Below, one piece after another: positions 27,201-33,515 of a stretch of 64,000 nt of DNA. The first letter of the stretch is position 1; each line of letters starts with the position of its first letter. A program made the translations under genes and the position numbers. The stretch is from JAQUBU01 sp036677685 (GTDB lineage: Bacteria; Bacillota; Syntrophomonadia; Syntrophomonadales; Syntrophomonadaceae): NCBI GenBank assembly GCA_036677685.1, contig JAVBWA010000008.1, forward strand, positions 246,965 to 310,964. The letters run 5' to 3'. Below the pieces are notes generated by a model. It searched no databases, was not told the DNA's origin, and saw only the letters and a list, made by a program, of their open reading frames with translations.

Positions 27201-27307
27201 TGACTTTAATCGTAGTGCCTGTTACATATACTCTGTTCGATGACTTGAAAAACCGCCTGACTCGATTTAGAAAGCCTGGGACTGCAAAAATCGATGAAAG
27301 CTATTAG
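24212..27307 (+). CDS. RND-family efflux pump (AcrB/HAE1 type)
   Basis: 1031 residues, the usual length, with 12 membrane helices in two halves. The proton relay is present: the Asp pair in GLLIDDAIVVVENINRHLEM and the Lys in MGLVSKNAILLIDFAKRSRA. The two periplasmic pore domains start near residues 40 and 560. It exports hydrophobic compounds using the proton gradient. It follows the adaptor by 3 bp. A strong hairpin ends the operon. A full RND pump in a Firmicute is not rare in Clostridia, but the substrate is unknown. Confidence 0.95.
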   Translation: MFLTELSLKRPVLATVSILALVALGVIAYLTLSISDWPEMEFSYVTVTIVQPGASPEQMETGVAQELEEAMTQISGVKHVFTTAREGVVIVWAEFALEKEPQEAVQDVRDKLGLIRSDLPEGIEEPIITRYDPTVSPIITLAVSGERSLKDISELVDEKVKRRLETISGVGAVNILGREKREIQILLDLNKMKACNLSVVEVVGSLRNQNLEIPGGSLNSKENKINLRITDKLIRVDDFEQLPIAKRGGSQLYVKDIATVVDGIKERQELVRYQGQPAVGLEIIKQSGNNTVKVADRVRKEISALQKELPPGVKLEVVRDNSVGIRNMVRDVSRTLFEGGILAVLIIFIFLRNPRSTLISAISIPTSIIVSFTIMKVMGFSLNTMTLMALSLSIGLLIDDAIVVVENINRHLEMGKTPVLAVRDASTEIGLAVMATTFTVVAVFLPVGMMTGEIGQFFKQFGITVAFSVLVSLLVAFTLVPLLAAHFLDMENKGIGGRLGRVLERFNRGFEELAQNYVKFLRLALQHRWQTISIAIILFVGSLTLVPLLGSGFVPSADLGEVNVIAELDSGVNLEKARRTAGEIEKLLRSYREVERVYSTINTDQIHIFVKVVDKGQREKDIREIAADMRRKLSQMPGVRASMAFFQAGMLEEKDWEFRVQGEDREKLQIYAEQAQRILESIPGVVDVSSSYKPGKPEIKIKVDEVAAGDLGVSTGQIADVINTLFTGTVLGQYQQADKRIDVRLRLSEEQREDVTDLEQIYLPGSFDAARGAQGPLLTLSQVAQTQFSTSPSELNRSDRYKDIILSGNLDGITLGELNNIFLKKVEKEIKLPKGYRMYAGGDSERMEDTFSSMIMALITGILFIFFILAAQFESYIDPLSIMLSLPMAIIGAILGLLITGSDLNLVSMIGIIMLMGLVSKNAILLIDFAKRSRAEGLERDEALLQAAGIRLRPILMTTTAMIFAMIPLALSLGAGSEQRASMAHAIIGGLITSTLLTLIVVPVTYTLFDDLKNRLTRFRKPGTAKIDESY

Positions 27308-27323
27308 TAGCTACAACGCAAAA

Positions 27324-27352
27324 AAAGAGAATACCAAGTGGTATTCTCTTTA
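27324..27352. terminator. Bidirectional terminator between the efflux operon and the VWA gene
   Basis: AGAGAATACC (27326-27335) and GGTATTCTCT (27340-27349) form a perfect 10-bp stem with an AAGT loop. It is flanked by an A-run upstream and T-rich sequence downstream. It can serve the plus-strand pump gene and, with a 7-T run on the minus strand, the convergent VWA gene. A second hairpin AATCAAGG/CCTTGATT lies at 27375-27399. Confidence 0.85.
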
Positions 27353-27479
27353 TGAAGGAGGAGTTATTAAAACAAATCAAGGATTGTCTACCCTTGATTA
27401 TGCCTTCAAGGTTATTATTATATAAATTTTAACAAAATATTAGGAAAAATGTCAAGGGTAAATCGCGGTTTTTCGCCGA

Positions 27480-29258
27480 TTATGCCATTCTTTTGTCGTT
27501 TTCCAGCATATTTTTCTTTTCATGACGAACGATATTAATAAGGTTTTCCTTATTAAGATCATCCACCAGATAAAGCGCTCCCCCCGCCTTGTTAGCAAGC
27601 TTTTCCATGTAGAAACGATTGGACTCCAGCCCGATGCATATAAAATGAATTTTATTTTCCAGTATTTCATTGGCTGCAGATAAGGCATCGGCTTGCGCAT
27701 CCATGGTCCATAATGGAATATTCGGTATACCGTCAGTTATGAGAACCAGCAAGGGATTTTTAACCTTGTTGTTCTTAATCAGATTGACTGCGGCTACGAT
27801 TCCATCTGCCAGCGGGGTAAGCCCGGCTGGACTTATAGTTGATAATCCTTTGTTCAAAACATTCTGGTTGCGGGTAAAGGGCACTACCACTTCACTGTTG
27901 CGCTCCTGAAAGGTGACTACGGCCACTTTCTCTTTACCTGACAGAAGCAGATTCTGGGCCAGATAACAGGCTGCCTGCCGCTTATCTCCCGCCATACTGC
28001 CGCTGGCATCAATTAAAAGACAGACATCAATGGGAACATAGGTCTTTTTGGTGTAGTGATGCAAGTCTTCTTTCTTGATGGTAAAACGTCCGTCATTTCT
28101 CAAAAAACTGTTTTTAGTTGCCTGAATTATGGTTTCCGGTACCGCCAAATCGCCCGACCAGTTTTTATCCGGATTGTTGATCGTCTTATTGCGGTTGGTA
28201 AACTCCACATGGGAACTCTTATTCTCGGTCGAGCCCAATTTGCGAAACTTGCTGCTACCGCCCGAGGGCATTTTGCGCATATTCCGCCGGATCTCAGTTT
28301 CCAGCTCACATTTGTGATTGATTACAAAATCTTTCAGCTTATAACCATTCTTGGTCAAAACTTTGCCCAGAATGGTATCCTTCATTAATCCCAATTCTTC
28401 CAACTGTTCGAGGAAGTGTTCCACATCTCCCCATTTTTTCTTCTGTTGTTCTATGCCCTTGCGTTTAAAAATATTGGTAGAGTAGTTTTCCATAAATTCT
28501 TCAATTTCATCCACACCACCAAATTTCTCCGCCAACTTGAGAATCAGTTGGTTAACATTTTCTTTATCAGGCAATTGATGAGCATTCTGGCCTTTAAAGT
28601 TTTTCCAGGGCAATTTGATGTAGCCGGCAAAACTTTCTTCCTGCTGCTTTTGATTGCCATGGATTATATTGCGCACTTTGGACAATTTTAGCTCTGATGC
28701 AAGAATGACTTCCTCCACAGTTTCAGCAATAAGATAAACCAAGTAATATTCTTCGCGATTTAAACGTGCCAGTACATGAATGTGGTCCCAGCCTTCCTCA
28801 CCTGCCGTATAAGGCTTTACACTATCCTGGTAAAGTTCAAATACTACTCCTTTACCGGCGTTGCTTACCACCATAATCTTTTTGGCATATTCGAACACAG
28901 TTTTCATTCGTTCATCTTCGGCAAACTGCAACTGAGGATCTTTTTCCAAAAAGTAATCATCCAGCGCCCAAATAATGCCCTTGGCTATTTGGCGGGGATC
29001 AACACTCCCCGGTTGATGATATACATCAATATGGACTATCTGGTTGGGCTCCACATAATCCAAATAGGTTTTTCCCGCATCGCGGTTAATCAAGACCTTT
29101 ATCTGGCCTTTAACTCTTTTTTCCGGCATCCGGGCATGGGCATGAAGGCTGACTACCGTACTCTCACCAAGCCTTACACCCTGATTTTGTCCAAAATAAA
29201 GGCTTAAATAGTTACCAACAGATGCAGATTTGTCAACATTAGTTTGTTCACCCAGCAT
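27480..29258 (-). CDS. VWA-domain protein paired with a MoxR-type AAA+ ATPase
   Basis: 592 residues. Residues ~410-585 are a von Willebrand A domain with the metal site DASGS (LLIDASGSMAGDKRQA), a Thr (AGLTPLADGI) and Asp (LITDGIPNI). The first 400 residues have no recognised domain; the N-terminal ~150 look like a globular, beta-rich unit. The gene begins 19 bp after the AAA+ gene and is surely cotranscribed. Such ATPase/VWA pairs (ChlI/ChlD, MoxR/VWA) insert metals or remodel protein complexes. No tetrapyrrole genes are seen, so the target is unknown. Confidence 0.82.
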   Translation of the reverse strand: MLGEQTNVDKSASVGNYLSLYFGQNQGVRLGESTVVSLHAHARMPEKRVKGQIKVLINRDAGKTYLDYVEPNQIVHIDVYHQPGSVDPRQIAKGIIWALDDYFLEKDPQLQFAEDERMKTVFEYAKKIMVVSNAGKGVVFELYQDSVKPYTAGEEGWDHIHVLARLNREEYYLVYLIAETVEEVILASELKLSKVRNIIHGNQKQQEESFAGYIKLPWKNFKGQNAHQLPDKENVNQLILKLAEKFGGVDEIEEFMENYSTNIFKRKGIEQQKKKWGDVEHFLEQLEELGLMKDTILGKVLTKNGYKLKDFVINHKCELETEIRRNMRKMPSGGSSKFRKLGSTENKSSHVEFTNRNKTINNPDKNWSGDLAVPETIIQATKNSFLRNDGRFTIKKEDLHHYTKKTYVPIDVCLLIDASGSMAGDKRQAACYLAQNLLLSGKEKVAVVTFQERNSEVVVPFTRNQNVLNKGLSTISPAGLTPLADGIVAAVNLIKNNKVKNPLLVLITDGIPNIPLWTMDAQADALSAANEILENKIHFICIGLESNRFYMEKLANKAGGALYLVDDLNKENLINIVRHEKKNMLENDKRMA

Positions 29259-29277
29259 AAGACCTACCCCCTTTACA

Positions 29278-30486
29278 TTAAGTTGGGGTTAAGGTTTTCT
29301 CGGTATTCACCAGTTCCCCACGGCTCATATCCTTGAGGGGTCGGGCAACCTGTTGGAAATAATCTGCTGATTCTTCCTCATCCTTTTTGTTTTTCTTGCT
29401 CTTAAAGCTCAATATGCCTTCTTTAGCGCCCTTGGTATCGACATCATTAATCATGCGCACCAGCACATCGCCGTTTACACGATGTTTGAGAACCAGTGGA
29501 ATCATATCGGTGACATCACTGATGGCTGCCTTATCACGGCCCTTGATTACGCTGTGCAGCAATGCACCCTGCTGCATAGCCTCAGTAGCCCTGATACTTT
29601 CAAGATTATGTTTGATATAAAGACGAGAAATATAATTGCGCAAAAAGTCCGGCAGGTCACTCTGGGAATAAATCTCCGCCCATTTGATTATTTTTTGGCG
29701 ATAAACATCATTCTGGGCTTCATCCTCTTTACTTATCTGCTGCTTTTTGGCCTGGCTTACTTTAAAAGTATGTGAATTTTCCTTAAGAATGCGAGATATT
29801 GCATCTACTGAATCAGGCCTGCCCATGTAATAGACCATGTCAAAACGGTCGGAAAGCTGTCTCCTGATCTCCTCCAAGGGGCCAGGTTCTTCATCAGGAT
29901 TTGAAGCAGCCCAAACCGAAACACTTACTGGTATTTCAACTACTGGTAAGCCAGCTTCTTCAATCTGAATATGACCAGGTTTATTTCCCATTACATCAAG
30001 CAATATATCAGTGATTTCCGGTGAGGTATCCGCCAAACGGTTAATTTCATCAATAAAGATTATTCCCCGGTGGGCTTGCGGAATTAATCCCGGGAGCAAA
30101 CGGGCTTCCGGGTGAAGCGGATCGGTTAATTTGGCCAAGTCTATACTTCCGGCTACGGTGCCAACCTTGGCCGACTGTGATATTTCTAAAAATGGCATAG
30201 GTATTTCTTCGGTGCCGAGTGCCAAGATTTCATCCGCACTCATGTTTTTGTGCTGTGGACAGTGAGGTTCGCTAGGATCACAGTTATATATGCAACCTTT
30301 AATACGAGTAATCCGAGGCAATATTCCGCGCGCTGCTCTTGCGATAGTAGTCTTACCGGTCCCTCTGACTCCCTCCGCATGAACATGCAAGGGTTCCCCA
30401 ACATAACTAGAGACTATTGACATTATGGTTAAATCAAATAGGGGCTCATTTCCTTCATAACGTTCAAGCTTATAAAACGGTATCAT
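29278..30486 (-). CDS. MoxR/magnesium-chelatase-like AAA+ ATPase
   Basis: About 402 residues. Walker A GVRGTGKTT, Walker B GIIFIDEINRL and sensor 1 WAASNPDEEPGP are followed by an arginine-finger region (RRQLSDRFDM). As in BchI/ChlI ATPases there is a Cys-rich insertion after Walker A (GCIYNCDPSEPHCPQH), possibly metal binding. The ATG at 30486 has GGAG upstream; a GTG at 30495 is part of that site. It leads the two-gene operon with the VWA protein. The two would form a ChlI/ChlD-like machine, with the substrate unknown. Confidence 0.85.
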   Translation of the reverse strand: MIPFYKLERYEGNEPLFDLTIMSIVSSYVGEPLHVHAEGVRGTGKTTIARAARGILPRITRIKGCIYNCDPSEPHCPQHKNMSADEILALGTEEIPMPFLEISQSAKVGTVAGSIDLAKLTDPLHPEARLLPGLIPQAHRGIIFIDEINRLADTSPEITDILLDVMGNKPGHIQIEEAGLPVVEIPVSVSVWAASNPDEEPGPLEEIRRQLSDRFDMVYYMGRPDSVDAISRILKENSHTFKVSQAKKQQISKEDEAQNDVYRQKIIKWAEIYSQSDLPDFLRNYISRLYIKHNLESIRATEAMQQGALLHSVIKGRDKAAISDVTDMIPLVLKHRVNGDVLVRMINDVDTKGAKEGILSFKSKKNKKDEEESADYFQQVARPLKDMSRGELVNTEKTLTPT

Positions 30487-30970
30487 GGGCCTCACTCCAA
30501 TCTCATGCCTAATAATTCGTCAAAGTTTCAAACTATTACGCTCCTCTCCCTGATTAGGAATACTAAAAAGTTCAAATGCTATTCTTGTGTCACCAGTTTT
30601 ACAAATATGTTACTTTCCGAACTAAATACCTATCTGCTTATCTTTTTAATTATCCCCCTTTCCGAACCATTTATTTCTAACCGAGCTTTTTAATTACTCT
30701 TAGTATAGTTTATTTTGTGATTTTTTTCTCTATGTTAGCTACAATTCGTTTAATAACGCGGATACTTTGCATTAGCTTCAATCTCTGCTGTTTAATTTAT
30801 GGGTTGACTTAAAATATCTTTATGTAATAAAATTAACGTTGCGATAAAAGCCTTTCTTGCAACATTTCAGCAGATTGTATACAGTATTTTAGTTATCTCC
30901 TCTTCACCCGATATATGTATGCACCATCTTTTTCTAGGATTGCACTAACACTTTTCTGGTATAAGCTGCA
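30487..30970. other. Intergenic stretch, no gene supported
   Basis: 484 bp, AT-rich. A TTGACT followed by an AT-rich -10-like patch lies near 30803-30830 on the plus strand, with no plus-strand gene after it. GCACTAACAC and GCACTAATAC recur near 30945 and 30970. Nothing here is a convincing gene or RNA. Confidence 0.45.
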
Positions 30971-31759
30971 CTAATACATTCCTATTTTGTCTCTTAACAA
31001 CTTCGCCTTGGCCCGGCTCAATATTATGTCTTTCTGACAATTCTCCAAATGCATGATATATGAGCCTTCTCCTAAATTAACAACTTCCCTGATATAATCC
31101 ACATTAACAATAAATGCTTGATGAGCTCTAAAAAACAACCGATCATCCAAGCGTTTTTCTAAAGAATTTAACGTAAAGTTGCTAAGATAGTCCTGTTTAT
31201 TTGTGCAAATTAAAACTTTTTTGCCCTGACTTTCGCAATATATAATATCCGCCTGGTTCACGAGGCTGACTTTTCCCTTTTCCCTTATGAAAAGCTTACC
31301 GGAATACAGTTCACTATCCTTGTAGCGATCCAAAATAAAATCCATTCTGGATTTAAGCTGATACACAACCATTTCATCGATTACATCCCGATGGGCTATT
31401 TGATATTTGGCTCTGTTAATCGTCTTCCTAATCCGGCTCTGTTCAACCGGTTTCACAATATAGTCCAGGGCCCCCATTTCAAAAGCTTTAACCGCCATGT
31501 CAGGCCGGGCTGTTATAAAGGCAAATATTGGGGGTTTTTTTAATTCCTGAAGTTTGGCCGCTGTTTCGAGTCCCCCCATTTCGGGCATAGCTATATCGAG
31601 AAAAACAAGATCCACCTTTTTTTCCTGGCAAAGCAGCAAGGCTTCCAGGCCATGCACGGCCTCTCCTACGATTTGAATATCATCGATCTGTTCCAAAAGA
31701 TAGCGCAGAACTATTCTCTCGCGCGCGTCATCATCCACGATCAATAACTTTATCGACAC
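30971..31759 (-). CDS. LytTR-type response regulator
   Basis: 262 residues. Residues 4-120 are a receiver with acidic pocket D9-D10, phospho-acceptor D55 (FLDIAMPEMGG), a switch Thr at 83 and Lys103. Residues ~165-260 are a LytTR DNA-binding domain (KLFIREKGKVSLVNQADIIY, FFRAHQAFIVNVDYI). It would bind direct repeats upstream of target genes. No histidine kinase gene adjoins it. The region just upstream (31890-31969) holds three copies of a short motif that could be its own binding sites. Confidence 0.92.
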   Translation of the reverse strand: MSIKLLIVDDDARERIVLRYLLEQIDDIQIVGEAVHGLEALLLCQEKKVDLVFLDIAMPEMGGLETAAKLQELKKPPIFAFITARPDMAVKAFEMGALDYIVKPVEQSRIRKTINRAKYQIAHRDVIDEMVVYQLKSRMDFILDRYKDSELYSGKLFIREKGKVSLVNQADIIYCESQGKKVLICTNKQDYLSNFTLNSLEKRLDDRLFFRAHQAFIVNVDYIREVVNLGEGSYIMHLENCQKDIILSRAKAKLLRDKIGMY

Positions 31760-31889
31760 TTATATAAAACCCCTTTAGCCAATAAAAAATGATGATTTTT
31801 ATCGTTTTTTCTTAACCTACCTAATATTATAATTCTATAGTAGAATTTTTTCTAATTCTAAACAACATCAATTGTAGTTGCTTCTTAAC

Positions 31890-31969
31890 TACTCTTTAAA
31901 ATTTAGCCGGGATTTGTTAATGTAGTTGTACTCCTCTTTAAAGTTTTTAGAATAATCCTTTAAAGAGTA
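31890..31969. promoter_or_regulatory. Candidate LytTR binding repeats
   Basis: TACTCTTTAAAATTTAG (31890-31906) recurs as TACTCCTCTTTAAAGTTTTTAG (31929-31950), about 40 bp away in the same orientation, and in inverted form as CTTTAAAGAGTA (31958-31969). LytTR regulators typically bind pairs of short direct repeats. The cluster lies between the divergent response-regulator and radical SAM genes. Confidence 0.5.
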
Positions 31970-32024
31970 ACGATAAAACAAATATATGTTTACCCCAACC
32001 AGCTTATAAAGGAGGGATTACCCT

Positions 32025-32900
32025 ATGCGTTATGAAGGAACTGTATACCGCCCCCCCAGTGAAGCTAACAGCCTGATTATCCAGGCTACAATCGGTTGTC
32101 CTCACAATCGCTGCACATTTTGTCCTTTGTATAAAAAAACTACTTTCAGGATAAGGCCGGTTGAAGATATAAAGGCGGACCTTTTGGCGGCTCGTGATTA
32201 TTATGGCCAGTTTATTGAATCCGTCTTCTTTGCGGATGGCAATACGATTATCATGAAAACCGATCAACTGGTGGATATATTTAATTATACCCGTTCGCTT
32301 TTTCCTCACCTCGAACGTATCACGGTTTATGGATCATCCCGTTTTGTGGGCAAGAAGAACCTGGAAGAGTTGCGACGCCTTAAAGAAGCCGGCTTGCACC
32401 GGGTGCACATGGGTATGGAAAGTGGAGATGATATAACTCTGGAAAGAATTAAAAAAGGCACCAATTCCGCAGAAATAATTGCTTCCGGGTCAAAGTTAAA
32501 AGAAGCGGGAATTGAGGTAAGTGAATACTACCTGGTAGGCATCGGGGGCAAGGAAAGAACCCGGGAACATTCAATAAACAGCGCTCTTGCTTTAAGCGCT
32601 TTCAGCCCTGATTATATTCGCCTGCGAACTTTTATTCCCATGCCTGGAACTCCTTTGTTTGAGGATTATCAAAATGGAGTTTTTCAGTTGCTTAGTCCCC
32701 ATGAAGCATTGAGAGAAGTCAGGCTCCTGGTGGAAAATTTAAATTGTAACAACAGCCAGGTGTTCAGTGATCATATAAACAATTACTGGAATGTAAACGG
32801 GATAATCCCCGAGGACCGGGACAAAATGCTGGCTGGCATCGATAAAGCCCTTACTATCAGCGAATCCCGTTTTCGCCCCCCGCACATAGGAAGATTGTAA
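32025..32900 (+). CDS. Radical SAM protein
   Basis: 291 residues. The [4Fe-4S] site is GCPHNRCTFC, CxxxxCxxC spacing at residues ~26-34. A subgroup of uncharacterised radical SAM proteins (GCxHNxCTFCxMY) shares this spacing instead of CxxxCxxC. A SAM-binding GxE-like stretch (VHMGMESGDD) and the rest of a TIM barrel follow to ~230. GGAGGG precedes the ATG. It is divergent from the LytTR regulator and ends one base from the convergent DUF1285-like gene. The reaction is unknown. Confidence 0.85.
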   Translation: MRYEGTVYRPPSEANSLIIQATIGCPHNRCTFCPLYKKTTFRIRPVEDIKADLLAARDYYGQFIESVFFADGNTIIMKTDQLVDIFNYTRSLFPHLERITVYGSSRFVGKKNLEELRRLKEAGLHRVHMGMESGDDITLERIKKGTNSAEIIASGSKLKEAGIEVSEYYLVGIGGKERTREHSINSALALSAFSPDYIRLRTFIPMPGTPLFEDYQNGVFQLLSPHEALREVRLLVENLNCNNSQVFSDHINNYWNVNGIIPEDRDKMLAGIDKALTISESRFRPPHIGRL

Positions 32901-32901
32901 G

Positions 32902-33324
32902 CTAATTAGCCACTCCAGGAGGAACGATGTATATCTCATCGCCCCGGAAGTCAAAGAATTCACTTAACTTCCAATACACTCCCCGGCTGAGACGGGTATC
33001 GGCCGGCCATTTGAAATCTATATAAGGCACATCACCTTTTAGAGTCAGCTTTAGCTCACGGTCAAGCGGGAACTCCTGCAAGTCGTGAAATCGCAGTTTA
33101 ACACTACCATCATCTTCTTCAATATAACCTGTAGCCAGAAAAGGACAATCCATAACCGTTATGGGATTTATATCGTTACCCAACTTAATACAATAACCAC
33201 CATCATCGATTTTTTCAATATGCGTGGCCAGGATGTTTAATATGTTGCGTCTGAACATTTCAGCTTCGCCAAAATACCATTTACCGTCTTTGCGGATAAC
33301 AATTTCTTTAAGATCCACCAGCAC
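32902..33324 (-). CDS. DUF1285-like protein
   Basis: 140 residues. The pattern (IRKDGKWYFGEAEMFRRNIL, then GGYCIKLGNDINPITVMDCP, then a C-terminal beta-rich half) matches DUF1285 proteins, small two-domain cytoplasmic proteins of unknown role. It has no membrane segment or metal motif. Its stop is one base from the radical SAM stop on the other strand. It probably has its own promoter near 33330. Confidence 0.6.
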   Translation of the reverse strand: MLVDLKEIVIRKDGKWYFGEAEMFRRNILNILATHIEKIDDGGYCIKLGNDINPITVMDCPFLATGYIEEDDGSVKLRFHDLQEFPLDRELKLTLKGDVPYIDFKWPADTRLSRGVYWKLSEFFDFRGDEIYIVPPGVAN

Positions 33325-33400
33325 AGCCCCCCATGTTTATGTCTGTATCTTATTATATTACTTTATTCACCCAAGCTTCAAACTCATTTTACTCCTTACC

Positions 33401-33421
33401 AAAAGCCTTTCAGGCTTTTTT
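33401..33421. terminator. Terminator downstream of the aminotransferase-reductase fusion
   Basis: AAAAGCC-TTTCA-GGCTTTT forms a 7-bp stem with T runs on both sides. It lies about 95 bp past the stop of the minus-strand fusion gene and can end transcription in either direction. GTGTCCCC motifs follow at 33480-33510. Confidence 0.7.
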
Positions 33422-33515
33422 CTAAGGGGATCTAAATGGAGACATTCCTGCCATGGGAACATTCCTCCGGAGGAGGTGTGTCCCCTTTCCTTAGCCGGTG
33501 TGTCCCCTTACCTTA

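Noticed and set aside
30505..30693. 62-codon plus-strand frame in the gap upstream of the AAA+ gene
   Set aside because: No ribosome site and low-complexity AT-rich sequence.
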